From Chloroflexota bacterium (GTDB lineage: Bacteria; Chloroflexota; Anaerolineae; Aggregatilineales; UBA2796), in contig JAJPHV010000113.1 in NCBI GenBank assembly GCA_021325095.1, positions 1 to 64,000 of the forward strand: DNA of 64,000 bases, read 5' to 3'. Each line of letters opens with the position of its first letter. Position 1 is the stretch's first letter. The position numbers and the translations under genes were made by a program. The notes under the pieces are model-generated. The model worked only from the letters and a program-made list of their open reading frames with translations. It did no database searches and was not told where the DNA came from. Positions 1-7,033 of the stretch are shown piece after piece.

Positions 1-233
1 AGCGTGTGTTGCAGACTGCTGGCATTCAGAAGCAGGTCAGGAAAGGCGTTGCGCCAGTCCCGGAAGTACGGCCACTGGCTGAGGGCGCTCTGGTGTTGGC
101 CCGTCGCCTCATAAGCGTTGCGGCACTGCTCAAGCGCGGCGTTGTATACCTCGCGGTGCTGCTCAAGCAGCGTTTCCAATGCTTCCCGCTCTGGCTTTCG
201 GGGGTACAGACGGTACTCGTAAGTGCGTTTCAC
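1..233 (-). CDS. tnpB: IS200/IS605-family TnpB, N-terminal part (cut by window edge)
   Basis: Reading leftward from a GTG at 233 there is an open frame of 77 codons with no stop before the window edge. It begins MKRTYEYRLYPRKPERE and continues with LLEQHREVYNAALEQCR. This is the hallmark N-terminal helix-turn-helix region of OrfB/TnpB proteins of IS200/IS605-like elements (KRTYKYRLYP, then a YNxAL helix). TnpB is an RNA-guided nuclease associated with these transposons. The catalytic RuvC part, the zinc finger and any omega-RNA at the 3' end lie outside the window, so it is unknown whether the gene is intact. The GTG start is chosen because the family consensus starts exactly there. Confidence 0.8.
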   Translation of the reverse strand, partial: MKRTYEYRLYPRKPEREALETLLEQHREVYNAALEQCRNAYEATGQHQSALSQWPYFRDWRNAFPDLLLNASSLQHT

Positions 234-540
234 TTAGCTGCGCCGCTGCCCTTCGCTCTTGTTTGTTCAGTAGACATGAGTGAGTTGTACCACACACCGG
301 TAAATGCTCGCAAGTGTTCGTTGTCAAGAGAAAGGACAGGGCGCATCCAGGCCGGGTTGAAACCCGGTGTCCCCTGCGCCGAATTTTATGGAGAAATCTG
401 GAAGTTCACTGCATCGGGTTCGATGGAAGCCATTCTAGCGAACCGGCGCATAATTGGGAAGTCCAGATGTTGCATGTTCTGATACTCTCGATTAGAGTGG
501 AAACCAACTTAACCTTTAACCTTTTCAGGCCACATTCTCC
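234..540. other. Intergenic region between tnpB and the GH38 gene; possible transposon end
   Basis: This 307-base stretch has no convincing gene; open frames here lack family features and RBSs. It contains a 7-bp perfect hairpin (352-367) that could belong to the end of the IS605-type element. The region must also hold the promoter of the downstream glycosidase gene, but I cannot point to a good -35/-10 pair. Confidence 0.5.
352..367. repeat. Short perfect hairpin upstream of tnpB
   Basis: CCGGGTT (352-358), a two-base spacer, then AACCCGG (361-367). IS200/IS605 ends carry short subterminal hairpins recognised by the TnpA transposase, so this may mark the left end of the element. It could equally be a generic intergenic palindrome like the others in this window. 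Confidence 0.35.
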
Positions 541-3261
541 ATGAAATCTTTAGACACGATTTACCTTATCCACCATTCCCATACCGACATCGGATATACA
601 CACGACCAGCCCGTCGTCTGGGAGATGGAGCGGCGCTTCATCGACGCCGCGATTGATGCCTGTGAGCAGCACCTCGATCACGACGGCGACCACGCTTTTC
701 GGTGGGTCGTGGAAACAGTTGTGCCCCTGCTGTACTGGCTGGAACATTCGAGTGACCGCCAGATCGAACGTTTCCTGAAACTGGAGCGCAGCCGGCGGAT
801 CGAGGTGATGGGCATGTTCGCGCATATCACGCCGCTGGTAGATACTGCTGAACTGGTCGAGCTGTTCCAGCCGATCCACCGGCTGCGCCAGGAATATGGG
901 CTGACCATCCGCCACGCGATGGACTGCGACGTGAACGGGCAGAACTGGGGCCTGGTTGACGTGCTGCTGGACGCCGGAATCGAAGGCTTCTCGATGGCGA
1001 TCAACCAGCACGCCGGCGGCGCGCCCTTCCAGCGTCCCAATGTCTTTCGGTGGGAGGGGCCGAGTGGTCGTTGCATCCCGGCCTTCAACGGCTGGGTGTA
1101 TGCAATGGGCGACGACATGCGGATTGGCCGGGATATGGATCAATGGCGCACCCACTGGCTGCCCTGGCTGCTGGAAAAGCTCGAACAGGTGCAATGGCCG
1201 CTGCCCTTCCTGCCCGTGCAGACCTATCACCCCTTCGGGGATAATGGCAGCGCCAATTACCATCTGAGCCGCTTCATCCAGGACTGGAATGCGTGGGGCG
1301 AAAAACCGCGAATCCGGCTTTCGACCTATGCCGATTGGTGGGATGCGCTGCGCCCCTATGCCGATCAACTGCCCGTCCACCGGGGCGACTGGACGGACTA
1401 CTGGAACTTCGGCAGCATCAGCAGTGCCCGCGAAGCAAGCATTAACCGGGCCAGCCGCGCCCGCCTGATCGGAGCCGACAAGCTCTATGGTGTGCTTTCG
1501 CCCTTGGGAGTCCGGCCTGGGGAGCCAGCCGAGCAGCAGCATACGCCCCCGGTGAATGAGCCGGGGCGCGACCCGGCTGTGCTGCTGGCCGCAGCGCCGT
1601 CGTACCGGGAAACAGCCTGGAAAGCGCTGTACCTGTGGGATGAGCATACGTGGGGCGCCGACGTGGCGGTGTCGCAGCCCGAAAATGAAGATACAGCGGC
1701 ACAGTGGTATCACAAGGCACAGTATGCCTACCAGGCGCGCAGCCTGAGCCTGATGCTTCAGCGCGATGGCGTGGCCGAACTGTCGCTGCTCATCCCACGC
1801 GATGAGGATGACGCCCTGATCGTCTTCAACCCGCTGCCCTGGAAGCGCACGGTCAGCGGCCCAGTGTCCGCATCGCTGGTCGAGCCGCGCGGCTTTGGAG
1901 ATGACCCCTCGGCCTCACGCCATCACCAGGATCGGATGAAGGAGGGCCGGCAGTGGTGGTTGAAGGGGGTGGAGACGCCCGCCTTCGGCTATACCGTCGT
2001 GGGGCGCGGCCAACTGATTCCCCTGGAGGCCAGCGCCCGTGACATCTTCAGCCGGGAACTTGGCGAAGCAGGCTACGCTTACCGTGAAGGCGCAGTAGTC
2101 GAAAACGAATACCACCGGATCACCTTTGACCGCGAACGCGGTGGGTTGATCTCGTGGATCGACAAGCGCCTGAACCGCGAAATCATCGACCAGCAAGCCA
2201 GATGGCGGTTCGGCGGCGTGGTTTACGAGCGGTTGGCAGACTTGCAGCATCCCTCGCCGCGACGGTTGATGTACGACACGGTGACGACAGTGCGGGACAA
2301 GCGTGGCTGGCGCACGGATTGGCGCGCCGAACGGTGGGGCGCGACGAGGCTGCTCTCCCACAAAGTCGTGTCGCTGCCCGGTGGAAAGCAGATCGTCCAG
2401 GTGGTCGAGGTGGAGGGGCTGGCCTCGCCCGCCACGTATCGTGTCTATTTGCCCGACGACGACCCTTCGCTAGAAATCCAGGCGGAGTGGCTGATGGGCC
2501 TGAATGCACGCCCGGAAGCGACCTACATCGCCATGCCGTTCGCCGTCCCGGACGCGGCGGCGCGGCTCGATCTGGGCGGGCAGGCCATGCGGCCCGAAGT
2601 GGACCAGATTCCTGGCTGCTGCCGCGACTACTTCACCGTGCAGAACTGGCTCGATTTTTCGTCCGCTGAGTGGGGCGTGACCGTTGCCTGCCCGGACAAC
2701 CCGATGGTGCAGCTTGGTGACTTTCATTTCGGCCACGACCAGAACCGGTTTGAACTGGAACGTGCCCTGCTGTTGGGCTGGGTGACGAATAACTACTGGG
2801 AGACGAACTTCCGCGCCTACCAGCCAGGCAAGGTCAGCGCCCGCTACCTGATCCTGCCGCACGCAGGCGGTTTTAACGAAGCCCAGGCGCATCGCTTCGG
2901 CATGGGGGCGGCTGCACCTGCAATCCTGCAATCGGCCTTTGAACCTGCCCGCGCAGGCGCGGCCCTGCCGCGTTCCGCGAGTTTCCTGGCGCTGCCGGAA
3001 CCGCCCATCGTGGTTCTGCACGCGCTCCCGGCCTGGGCGCAGCACGACAGCGAACAGAACGCAGTGTTCGTTCGGTTACTCAATGCGAGCGATGAAACGC
3101 AAACAGCAGTGATCGGCTCCGGCCTGTTGACTGTGCGTGGGGCGCAGCAGTGCGATCTGTTTGGTACGCCTGTGAGTTCTCTGGATGTGGCAAACGGCAC
3201 AGTGCGCCTCGAAATACCGGCGCGCCGCATCGTCGTGCTGCGGCTGACGGTGGATAGTTGA
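541..3261 (+). CDS. GH38-like alpha-mannosidase family glycoside hydrolase
   Basis: A 906-residue cytoplasmic-looking protein without a signal peptide. The N-terminus has HSHTDIGYTH at residues 12-21, the metal-binding start of the GH38 alpha-mannosidase barrel. A second block, DCDVNGQNWG near residue 128, sits where the family places its nucleophile aspartate and metal ligand. The C-terminal half reads as the usual beta-sandwich domains (YRVYLPDDDPSLEIQAEW, then WETNFRAYQPGKVSARYLI). Members hydrolyse alpha-mannosides or related glycans, and this divergent branch may have another specificity. It lies convergent to the GntR-type repressor and near an oligosaccharide or peptide importer, which fits intracellular breakdown of imported glycans. 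The ATG at 541 has only a weak RBS. Confidence 0.85.
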   Translation: MKSLDTIYLIHHSHTDIGYTHDQPVVWEMERRFIDAAIDACEQHLDHDGDHAFRWVVETVVPLLYWLEHSSDRQIERFLKLERSRRIEVMGMFAHITPLVDTAELVELFQPIHRLRQEYGLTIRHAMDCDVNGQNWGLVDVLLDAGIEGFSMAINQHAGGAPFQRPNVFRWEGPSGRCIPAFNGWVYAMGDDMRIGRDMDQWRTHWLPWLLEKLEQVQWPLPFLPVQTYHPFGDNGSANYHLSRFIQDWNAWGEKPRIRLSTYADWWDALRPYADQLPVHRGDWTDYWNFGSISSAREASINRASRARLIGADKLYGVLSPLGVRPGEPAEQQHTPPVNEPGRDPAVLLAAAPSYRETAWKALYLWDEHTWGADVAVSQPENEDTAAQWYHKAQYAYQARSLSLMLQRDGVAELSLLIPRDEDDALIVFNPLPWKRTVSGPVSASLVEPRGFGDDPSASRHHQDRMKEGRQWWLKGVETPAFGYTVVGRGQLIPLEASARDIFSRELGEAGYAYREGAVVENEYHRITFDRERGGLISWIDKRLNREIIDQQARWRFGGVVYERLADLQHPSPRRLMYDTVTTVRDKRGWRTDWRAERWGATRLLSHKVVSLPGGKQIVQVVEVEGLASPATYRVYLPDDDPSLEIQAEWLMGLNARPEATYIAMPFAVPDAAARLDLGGQAMRPEVDQIPGCCRDYFTVQNWLDFSSAEWGVTVACPDNPMVQLGDFHFGHDQNRFELERALLLGWVTNNYWETNFRAYQPGKVSARYLILPHAGGFNEAQAHRFGMGAAAPAILQSAFEPARAGAALPRSASFLALPEPPIVVLHALPAWAQHDSEQNAVFVRLLNASDETQTAVIGSGLLTVRGAQQCDLFGTPVSSLDVANGTVRLEIPARRIVVLRLTVDS

Positions 3262-3270
3262 GCCGAATGG

Positions 3271-3367
3271 ACCTCACCGCCTGACCCCCTCTCCAACTGG
3301 CGAGAGGGCAGCGGTGGGTGGGCCAGGACGCCCCTCTTCACAGGGTGGAGAGGGGCTGGGGTGAGGT
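3271..3367. repeat. Family A palindromic intergenic repeat, copy A1
   Basis: Outer arms ACCTCACC ... GGGGTGAGGT enclose two internal hairpins built from CCCCTCTCC/GGAGAGGGG-like arms. The element fills almost exactly the gap between two convergent stop codons (3261 and 3373), so it could also act as a bidirectional terminator-like structure. Confidence 0.85.
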
Positions 3368-3372
3368 TAATC

Positions 3373-4512
3373 CTACTTCGACCTAGACAGGGCGCGCACG
3401 TGCAAGCGCACGCCGCATGATTCGCGGATGATCAGGTTGGTCGGAACCTCGATATGCTTGGGTGGCCCGGCCTGGCCTTCGATCCGGTTGATGAGCAAGT
3501 TACCCGCCTGCTGGCCGATGTCAACAAAAGCCTGGGCAACGGTGGTCAGGGGCGGATTCAGCCCCGCCGAAATCTGGCAGTTGTCGAAGGCTACCAGAGC
3601 CACATCGTCGGGGACACGCAGGCCGCGCCGCTGGATGGCTTGCATGAGCGTCACGGCCAGACTGTCGGTAGAAGCGATCAGAGCAGTCGGGCGGTCTGAT
3701 CGGGTGAAAAGGTCGCCAAATGCTTCGCGGGATTCACCAGGGCCGGCCTGGAATTCGGCGAATAGCAGCGATTCATCGTAGGGCAGGCCGTACTGGTGAA
3801 GGGCGGCCCGGTAGCCTTCCCACCGATCCCGCACCGAGGTGGTTTTGAGCGTGCCTGTAGCCGCATGGACGAAGCCGATGCGCGTGTGCCCAAGGATGAT
3901 CAGGTGTTCGGCGGCACGATAGCCCCCACCGAAGTTGTCCGAGGTCGCGTAGTCGCTGTCCAGGCCGGGGAAATAGCGGTCAACCAGTACGAAAGGGAAC
4001 TCTTCCTGCTTAAGACGCCAGATCGACTCGTCATAATCCAGATCGCGGATGGGGAAGATAATCATGCCTGCGACCCGTCCGGCGCGCAGGCGGGCGATCT
4101 CCTGCGTCTGCTGCTCCATACTTTCATCGGTGAAGGTGAATACAGCATGGTAGCCACGCGCCCTGGCTGCATTCTCGATGCCGAACAGGGCCTGCAAATC
4201 CAGTTCACTGCCCGGATGGGTGAGGATCACGCCGATCTGCCTGTCGGCAGGGGAAAGCGCCGTGTTTGCGGCAGGCAGCACGCGCACGAACGTGCCACGT
4301 CCACGCGTGCGCTCAAGTAAGCCGTCATTGACCAGTGCGGCAATCGCCTGCCGAACGGTTCCCCGGCTGACCTGATAATTTCTGGCAAGTTCTAGCTCAG
4401 TCGGAACACGCGATCCCGGCGGGAGTGTCCCATTGGCAATGTGTTCGCGGAGTTGGGCCGTCAACTGGGCATAGAGCGCCTCGGCACGAGTTCCTTTGTC
4501 AAGTACAGGCAC
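3373..4512 (-). CDS. GntR-type HTH / LacI-type sensor transcriptional repressor
   Basis: A 379-residue regulator. Residues 10-78 form a GntR winged helix (LREHIANGTLPPGSRVPTEL, then SRGTVRQAIAALVNDGLLER and the RGRGTFV wing). Residues 95-365 form a periplasmic-binding-protein-like sugar sensor of the LacI/GalR type, ending in IIRESCGV. This is the AraR-like hybrid architecture, so it probably binds a sugar that relieves repression. It starts at GTG 4512 with AAGGAAG upstream. The gene is divergent from the Gfo/Idh/MocA operon. Both promoters have the same 10-mer beside the -10, indicating control of itself and of the operon. Confidence 0.92.
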   Translation of the reverse strand: MPVLDKGTRAEALYAQLTAQLREHIANGTLPPGSRVPTELELARNYQVSRGTVRQAIAALVNDGLLERTRGRGTFVRVLPAANTALSPADRQIGVILTHPGSELDLQALFGIENAARARGYHAVFTFTDESMEQQTQEIARLRAGRVAGMIIFPIRDLDYDESIWRLKQEEFPFVLVDRYFPGLDSDYATSDNFGGGYRAAEHLIILGHTRIGFVHAATGTLKTTSVRDRWEGYRAALHQYGLPYDESLLFAEFQAGPGESREAFGDLFTRSDRPTALIASTDSLAVTLMQAIQRRGLRVPDDVALVAFDNCQISAGLNPPLTTVAQAFVDIGQQAGNLLINRIEGQAGPPKHIEVPTNLIIRESCGVRLHVRALSRSK

Positions 4513-4566
4513 GAAAACTTACTTCCTTTAGCAGTGTGCTTTAACAGTGTGCCGCTTGAGGAGGAA

Positions 4567-4576
4567 TCTATACAAA
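4567..4576 (-). promoter_or_regulatory. Candidate operator of the GntR/LacI-type repressor (self-regulation)
   Basis: On the minus strand this reads TTTGTATAGA, identical to the 10-mer at 4733-4742 on the plus strand. It lies directly after the predicted -10 of the repressor's own promoter, where bound repressor would block initiation. Confidence 0.6.
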
Positions 4577-4577
4577 C

Positions 4578-4606
4578 ATGCTACTCGTTAGGCCAGAGGT
4601 TGTCAA
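4578..4606 (-). promoter_or_regulatory. Promoter of the repressor gene
   Basis: On the minus strand, TTGACA (4606-4601) is separated by 17 bases from TAGCAT (4583-4578), a good sigma-70-like pair about 65 bases before the GTG start. Confidence 0.6.
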
Positions 4607-4704
4607 GCCACTGCCAGGTTGATCTGTACAAAGCGCAAGTGTCCTCAGCGCAGTCCACACGCCGATCAAAGCGTTCGATGGCTTGGACTGGTGAATGGAC
4701 GGAC

Positions 4705-4734
4705 TTGACAAATGGGCGAGAAATGGCATATCTT
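4705..4734 (+). promoter_or_regulatory. Promoter of the Gfo/Idh/MocA - Opp importer operon
   Basis: TTGACA (4705-4710), an 18-base spacer and TATCTT (4729-4734). The predicted start near 4741 gives an unusually long leader of about 240 bases before the first gene. Confidence 0.6.
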
Positions 4735-4746
4735 TGTATAGACAAT
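4733..4746 (+). promoter_or_regulatory. Candidate operator overlapping the operon promoter
   Basis: TTGTATAGACAA is a near-perfect dyad (TTGT-N4-ACAA), typical of GntR-type and AraR-like regulators. It overlaps the -10 end and the transcription start. Its left 10 bases recur exactly at the repressor's own promoter. Confidence 0.65.
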
Positions 4747-4882
4747 TTTGCTCCTGACTTTATGAGCAGGCACAATAAAGTTTGTTCCGAGTAAAATTCA
4801 TGCCGCCTGAAAAAGCAAATTTGCCAGCAAATTCGGATAAATGGACAGGCGTTGACAGTATGACGGAGCCGTTGTGGTCGAG

Positions 4883-4910
4883 TCATATTGTGTTGATCAT
4901 ATTGTGTTGA
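4883..4910 (+). repeat. Tandem direct repeat, two 14-bp units, in the operon leader
   Basis: TCATATTGTGTTGA occurs twice head to tail with no gap (4883-4896 and 4897-4910). It lies inside the predicted untranslated leader, 16 bases before the terminator-like hairpin, so it may be a protein or RNA binding site. Its role is unknown. Confidence 0.85.
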
Positions 4911-4926
4911 ACCGATGAGTCGGCCC

Positions 4927-4956
4927 AAAACCCTGCATGGTCAGGGTTTTACTTTT
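4927..4956 (+). terminator. Intrinsic-terminator-like hairpin inside the operon leader
   Basis: AAAACCCTG (4927-4935), a six-base loop and CAGGGTTTT (4942-4950) form a 9-bp stem followed by ACTTTTT. It ends about 24 bases before the ATG of the first operon gene. It therefore either stops a short leader RNA or attenuates the operon. A small hairpin (CCGA-TGAG-TCGG, 4912-4923) precedes it. Confidence 0.65.
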
Positions 4957-4979
4957 TCATCGCTGCAATAAGGAGCAAT

Positions 4980-5981
4980 ATGGAACGAGTACGATTGGGC
5001 ATGATCGGCTGCGGCGGCATGGCACGCCATCACGGGCGTTTTTTTGCGCAGTACGTTCCGGAGGCGGAATTTGTCGCGCTGGTCGACCCCGACGCCAGAA
5101 ATCTTTCCCGATACATTGCCGAAGTCTACCCGGATGGAACCAAAGCGCCGCCGACATTTTCCGACTACCGGGATATGCTGGCGCAGGTGCCACTGGATGG
5201 CGTGGTGATCGTCAGCCCTCATGCCTATCATTTTCAACAGGCGATGGACGCCATCAGCGCGGGCTGCCACGTCCTGATCGAGAAGCCAATGGTCATCAGG
5301 ACCGCCGACGCGCAGGCCCTGATTGCACACGCAGAGGCGCATCAGCGCATCATTTCGGTGGCCTTCCCCGGCCCGTTCACCCGCGAATTCCAATACATCC
5401 GGAACGTGATTGCACGTGGCGACCTGGGCGACATTTACCTGGTGACGGGGGTATGCGCGCAGCCCTGGTTGAAGGTTGTCGCGGGCACATGGCGCACGAC
5501 GCTGGACCTGTCCGGCGGGGGCAACCTGTATGACAGCGGCGCACACATGTTCAACGCGATGCTGTATCTCACCGGCCTGTCTGCAACCGAGGTTTTTGCG
5601 TTCGTGGACAACAAAGACCAGGAAGTGGACGTGATCGGCAGCGTATCCATGCGCTTTACGAAGGGCGCGCTGGGCAGCGCCGTCGTGAGCGGCGACGCGC
5701 CGGTTTTTGAGCAAGGCATTTACATCCAGGGCAAACGCGGCTCGATCAAGACCAGCATTTATGGCGGCCACCTCGAACATTGGGATGGCGACAGACTGGT
5801 CAAATACCCGGTGGTGCCGGAGACCACATCGCTGCAACAGAACTTCATCGACTGCATCAAGGGCCGCGCGACCACGCCAAGCCCGGCGGTGCTTGGTCTG
5901 CGGCAGGCCCGCCTGATGGACGCCATTTACGAATCGGCACGCTGCCACGCCCCGGTGAGCGTCGTGACGGACGGAGTGTGA
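4980..5981 (+). CDS. Gfo/Idh/MocA family NAD(P)-dependent sugar oxidoreductase
   Basis: A 333-residue protein with an N-terminal Rossmann fold (GMIGCGGMARHHGRFF, residues 7-22), the EKP motif at 101-103 whose lysine is catalytic in the family, and the substrate-domain block GGGNLYDSGAHM with Asp185 and His189. Members oxidise or epimerise cyclic sugars and inositols using NAD(P). The ATG at 4980 follows a good AAGGAG. The next gene, a sugar isomerase-like TIM barrel, starts three bases after the stop, a common pairing in sugar catabolism. The exact substrate cannot be read from the sequence; the nearby alpha-mannosidase suggests a mannoside or other glycan-derived sugar. Confidence 0.9.
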   Translation: MERVRLGMIGCGGMARHHGRFFAQYVPEAEFVALVDPDARNLSRYIAEVYPDGTKAPPTFSDYRDMLAQVPLDGVVIVSPHAYHFQQAMDAISAGCHVLIEKPMVIRTADAQALIAHAEAHQRIISVAFPGPFTREFQYIRNVIARGDLGDIYLVTGVCAQPWLKVVAGTWRTTLDLSGGGNLYDSGAHMFNAMLYLTGLSATEVFAFVDNKDQEVDVIGSVSMRFTKGALGSAVVSGDAPVFEQGIYIQGKRGSIKTSIYGGHLEHWDGDRLVKYPVVPETTSLQQNFIDCIKGRATTPSPAVLGLRQARLMDAIYESARCHAPVSVVTDGV

Positions 5982-5984
5982 GCC

Positions 5985-6821
5985 ATGCACGTCGGCATGT
6001 TGACTGCCCCACTCCGTACCCGGCCCCTATCGGAACTCATTCCCTGGGCCGCAGCGCACGGCATCCGGGCGCTCGAAATCGACGTGACGCCCGGCTCGCA
6101 CCTGGATGCCAGCACCGTGAGCGATGCGGCGCTGGAGCAGGTGCGGAGTCTGCTGAAGACGCACGACGTTCGCATCTCCAGCCTGGCCTGCTACGTCAAA
6201 CTCAGTGGCGTCCCGGAGGCGCAGGCCGCGCAGTCCCGGCAAACGCTGGAAAAGGCGCTGGCTCTGGCCGAACGGCTTGGCGTTTCGACAGTCTGCACCA
6301 TTGCCGGGATGCCCATGCCGGGCAAGACCCGCACCCAGACCATCTCCGAGGATTTGCCGGGGGTGTTCCGTCCACTGCTGGATCGGGCGAAGCGGCACGG
6401 CGTCCGGCTGGCGCTGGAAAACTGGTTTGCGACCAATATTCAGCACCTGGATCACTGGCGGTTGATCTTTGAGGTCTTGCCAGACGATCACTTCGGGCTG
6501 AATTTCGATCCGTCGCACCTGGATTGGCAGGGAATCGACGTACACGCCGCCGTGAACGAGTTCCGCCAGCGCATCTTTCACGTCCATGCCAAAGACGTGG
6601 CGGTGGACACGGCAAAGCTGGCGCGGGTTGGCTACCAGGGCGACGGCTGGTGGCGCTACGTGCTGCCTGGTTATGGGCGCATCCGCTGGGGTGAATTCAT
6701 CGGCGTGCTGCGCCAGGTCGGCTATGACGATGTGCTGTCCATCGAACACGAGGACGCGGTGTATTCGGCGGAAGACGGTTTCATCAAAGCGGCGCGCTAC
6801 CTGGGTTCGCTGGTCTGTTGA
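5985..6821 (+). CDS. Sugar phosphate isomerase/epimerase (xylose-isomerase-like TIM barrel)
   Basis: A 278-residue protein of the AP-endonuclease-2 / IolE-IolI superfamily. The barrel blocks are visible: GVRLALENWF (metal-binding Glu), FGLNFDPSHLDWQGID (Asp and His), IFHVHAKDV (His, Lys, Asp) and LSIEHED (final Glu ligand). These enzymes isomerise or epimerise ketosugars with a divalent metal. It is translated from an ATG three bases after the oxidoreductase stop, so the two are almost certainly coupled and act in one pathway. Confidence 0.88.
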   Translation: MHVGMLTAPLRTRPLSELIPWAAAHGIRALEIDVTPGSHLDASTVSDAALEQVRSLLKTHDVRISSLACYVKLSGVPEAQAAQSRQTLEKALALAERLGVSTVCTIAGMPMPGKTRTQTISEDLPGVFRPLLDRAKRHGVRLALENWFATNIQHLDHWRLIFEVLPDDHFGLNFDPSHLDWQGIDVHAAVNEFRQRIFHVHAKDVAVDTAKLARVGYQGDGWWRYVLPGYGRIRWGEFIGVLRQVGYDDVLSIEHEDAVYSAEDGFIKAARYLGSLVC

Positions 6822-7033
6822 CCGCTGTATGGATCGGGCATAAGATAACAGGTAAAAGTTTTGCACGCTGCATCAATAGTGGCTGATCTCCTGTACGCCC
6901 GGCGCAAAAGGATGAGGGTGGATTGGGCGTGGCAAGGTGAAACGGGACGGCGAGAGGAGGTGACACGTTTACAAATCCTGTGCAACTTCCCCGGAAATAT
7001 AACAGAGTTAGAGCACCTTAAGGAGAATGGCAA

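Larger units (their letters stand above)
4513..4979. other. Divergent control region with a long structured leader
   Basis: This 467-base region separates the repressor from the operon. It holds two divergent promoters, two identical operator-like 10-mers, a 14-bp tandem direct repeat and an intrinsic-terminator-like hairpin just before the first operon gene, each listed separately. No gene is supported here. AAGGAG at 4969-4974 is the RBS of the downstream gene. Confidence 0.75.

Noticed and set aside
550-1713. A 387-codon open frame antisense to the GH38 gene
   Set aside because: It is a GC-rich shadow of a well-supported gene; its translation has no family features or RBS. The same applies to the other long antisense frames over livJ, the 7034 gene and the E1-beta gene.
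4911-4930. Resemblance of CCGATGAGTCGG to a hammerhead ribozyme core
   Set aside because: The conserved CUGAUGA box is altered and no GAAA box or cleavage-site stem is found, so it is treated as a plain hairpin.
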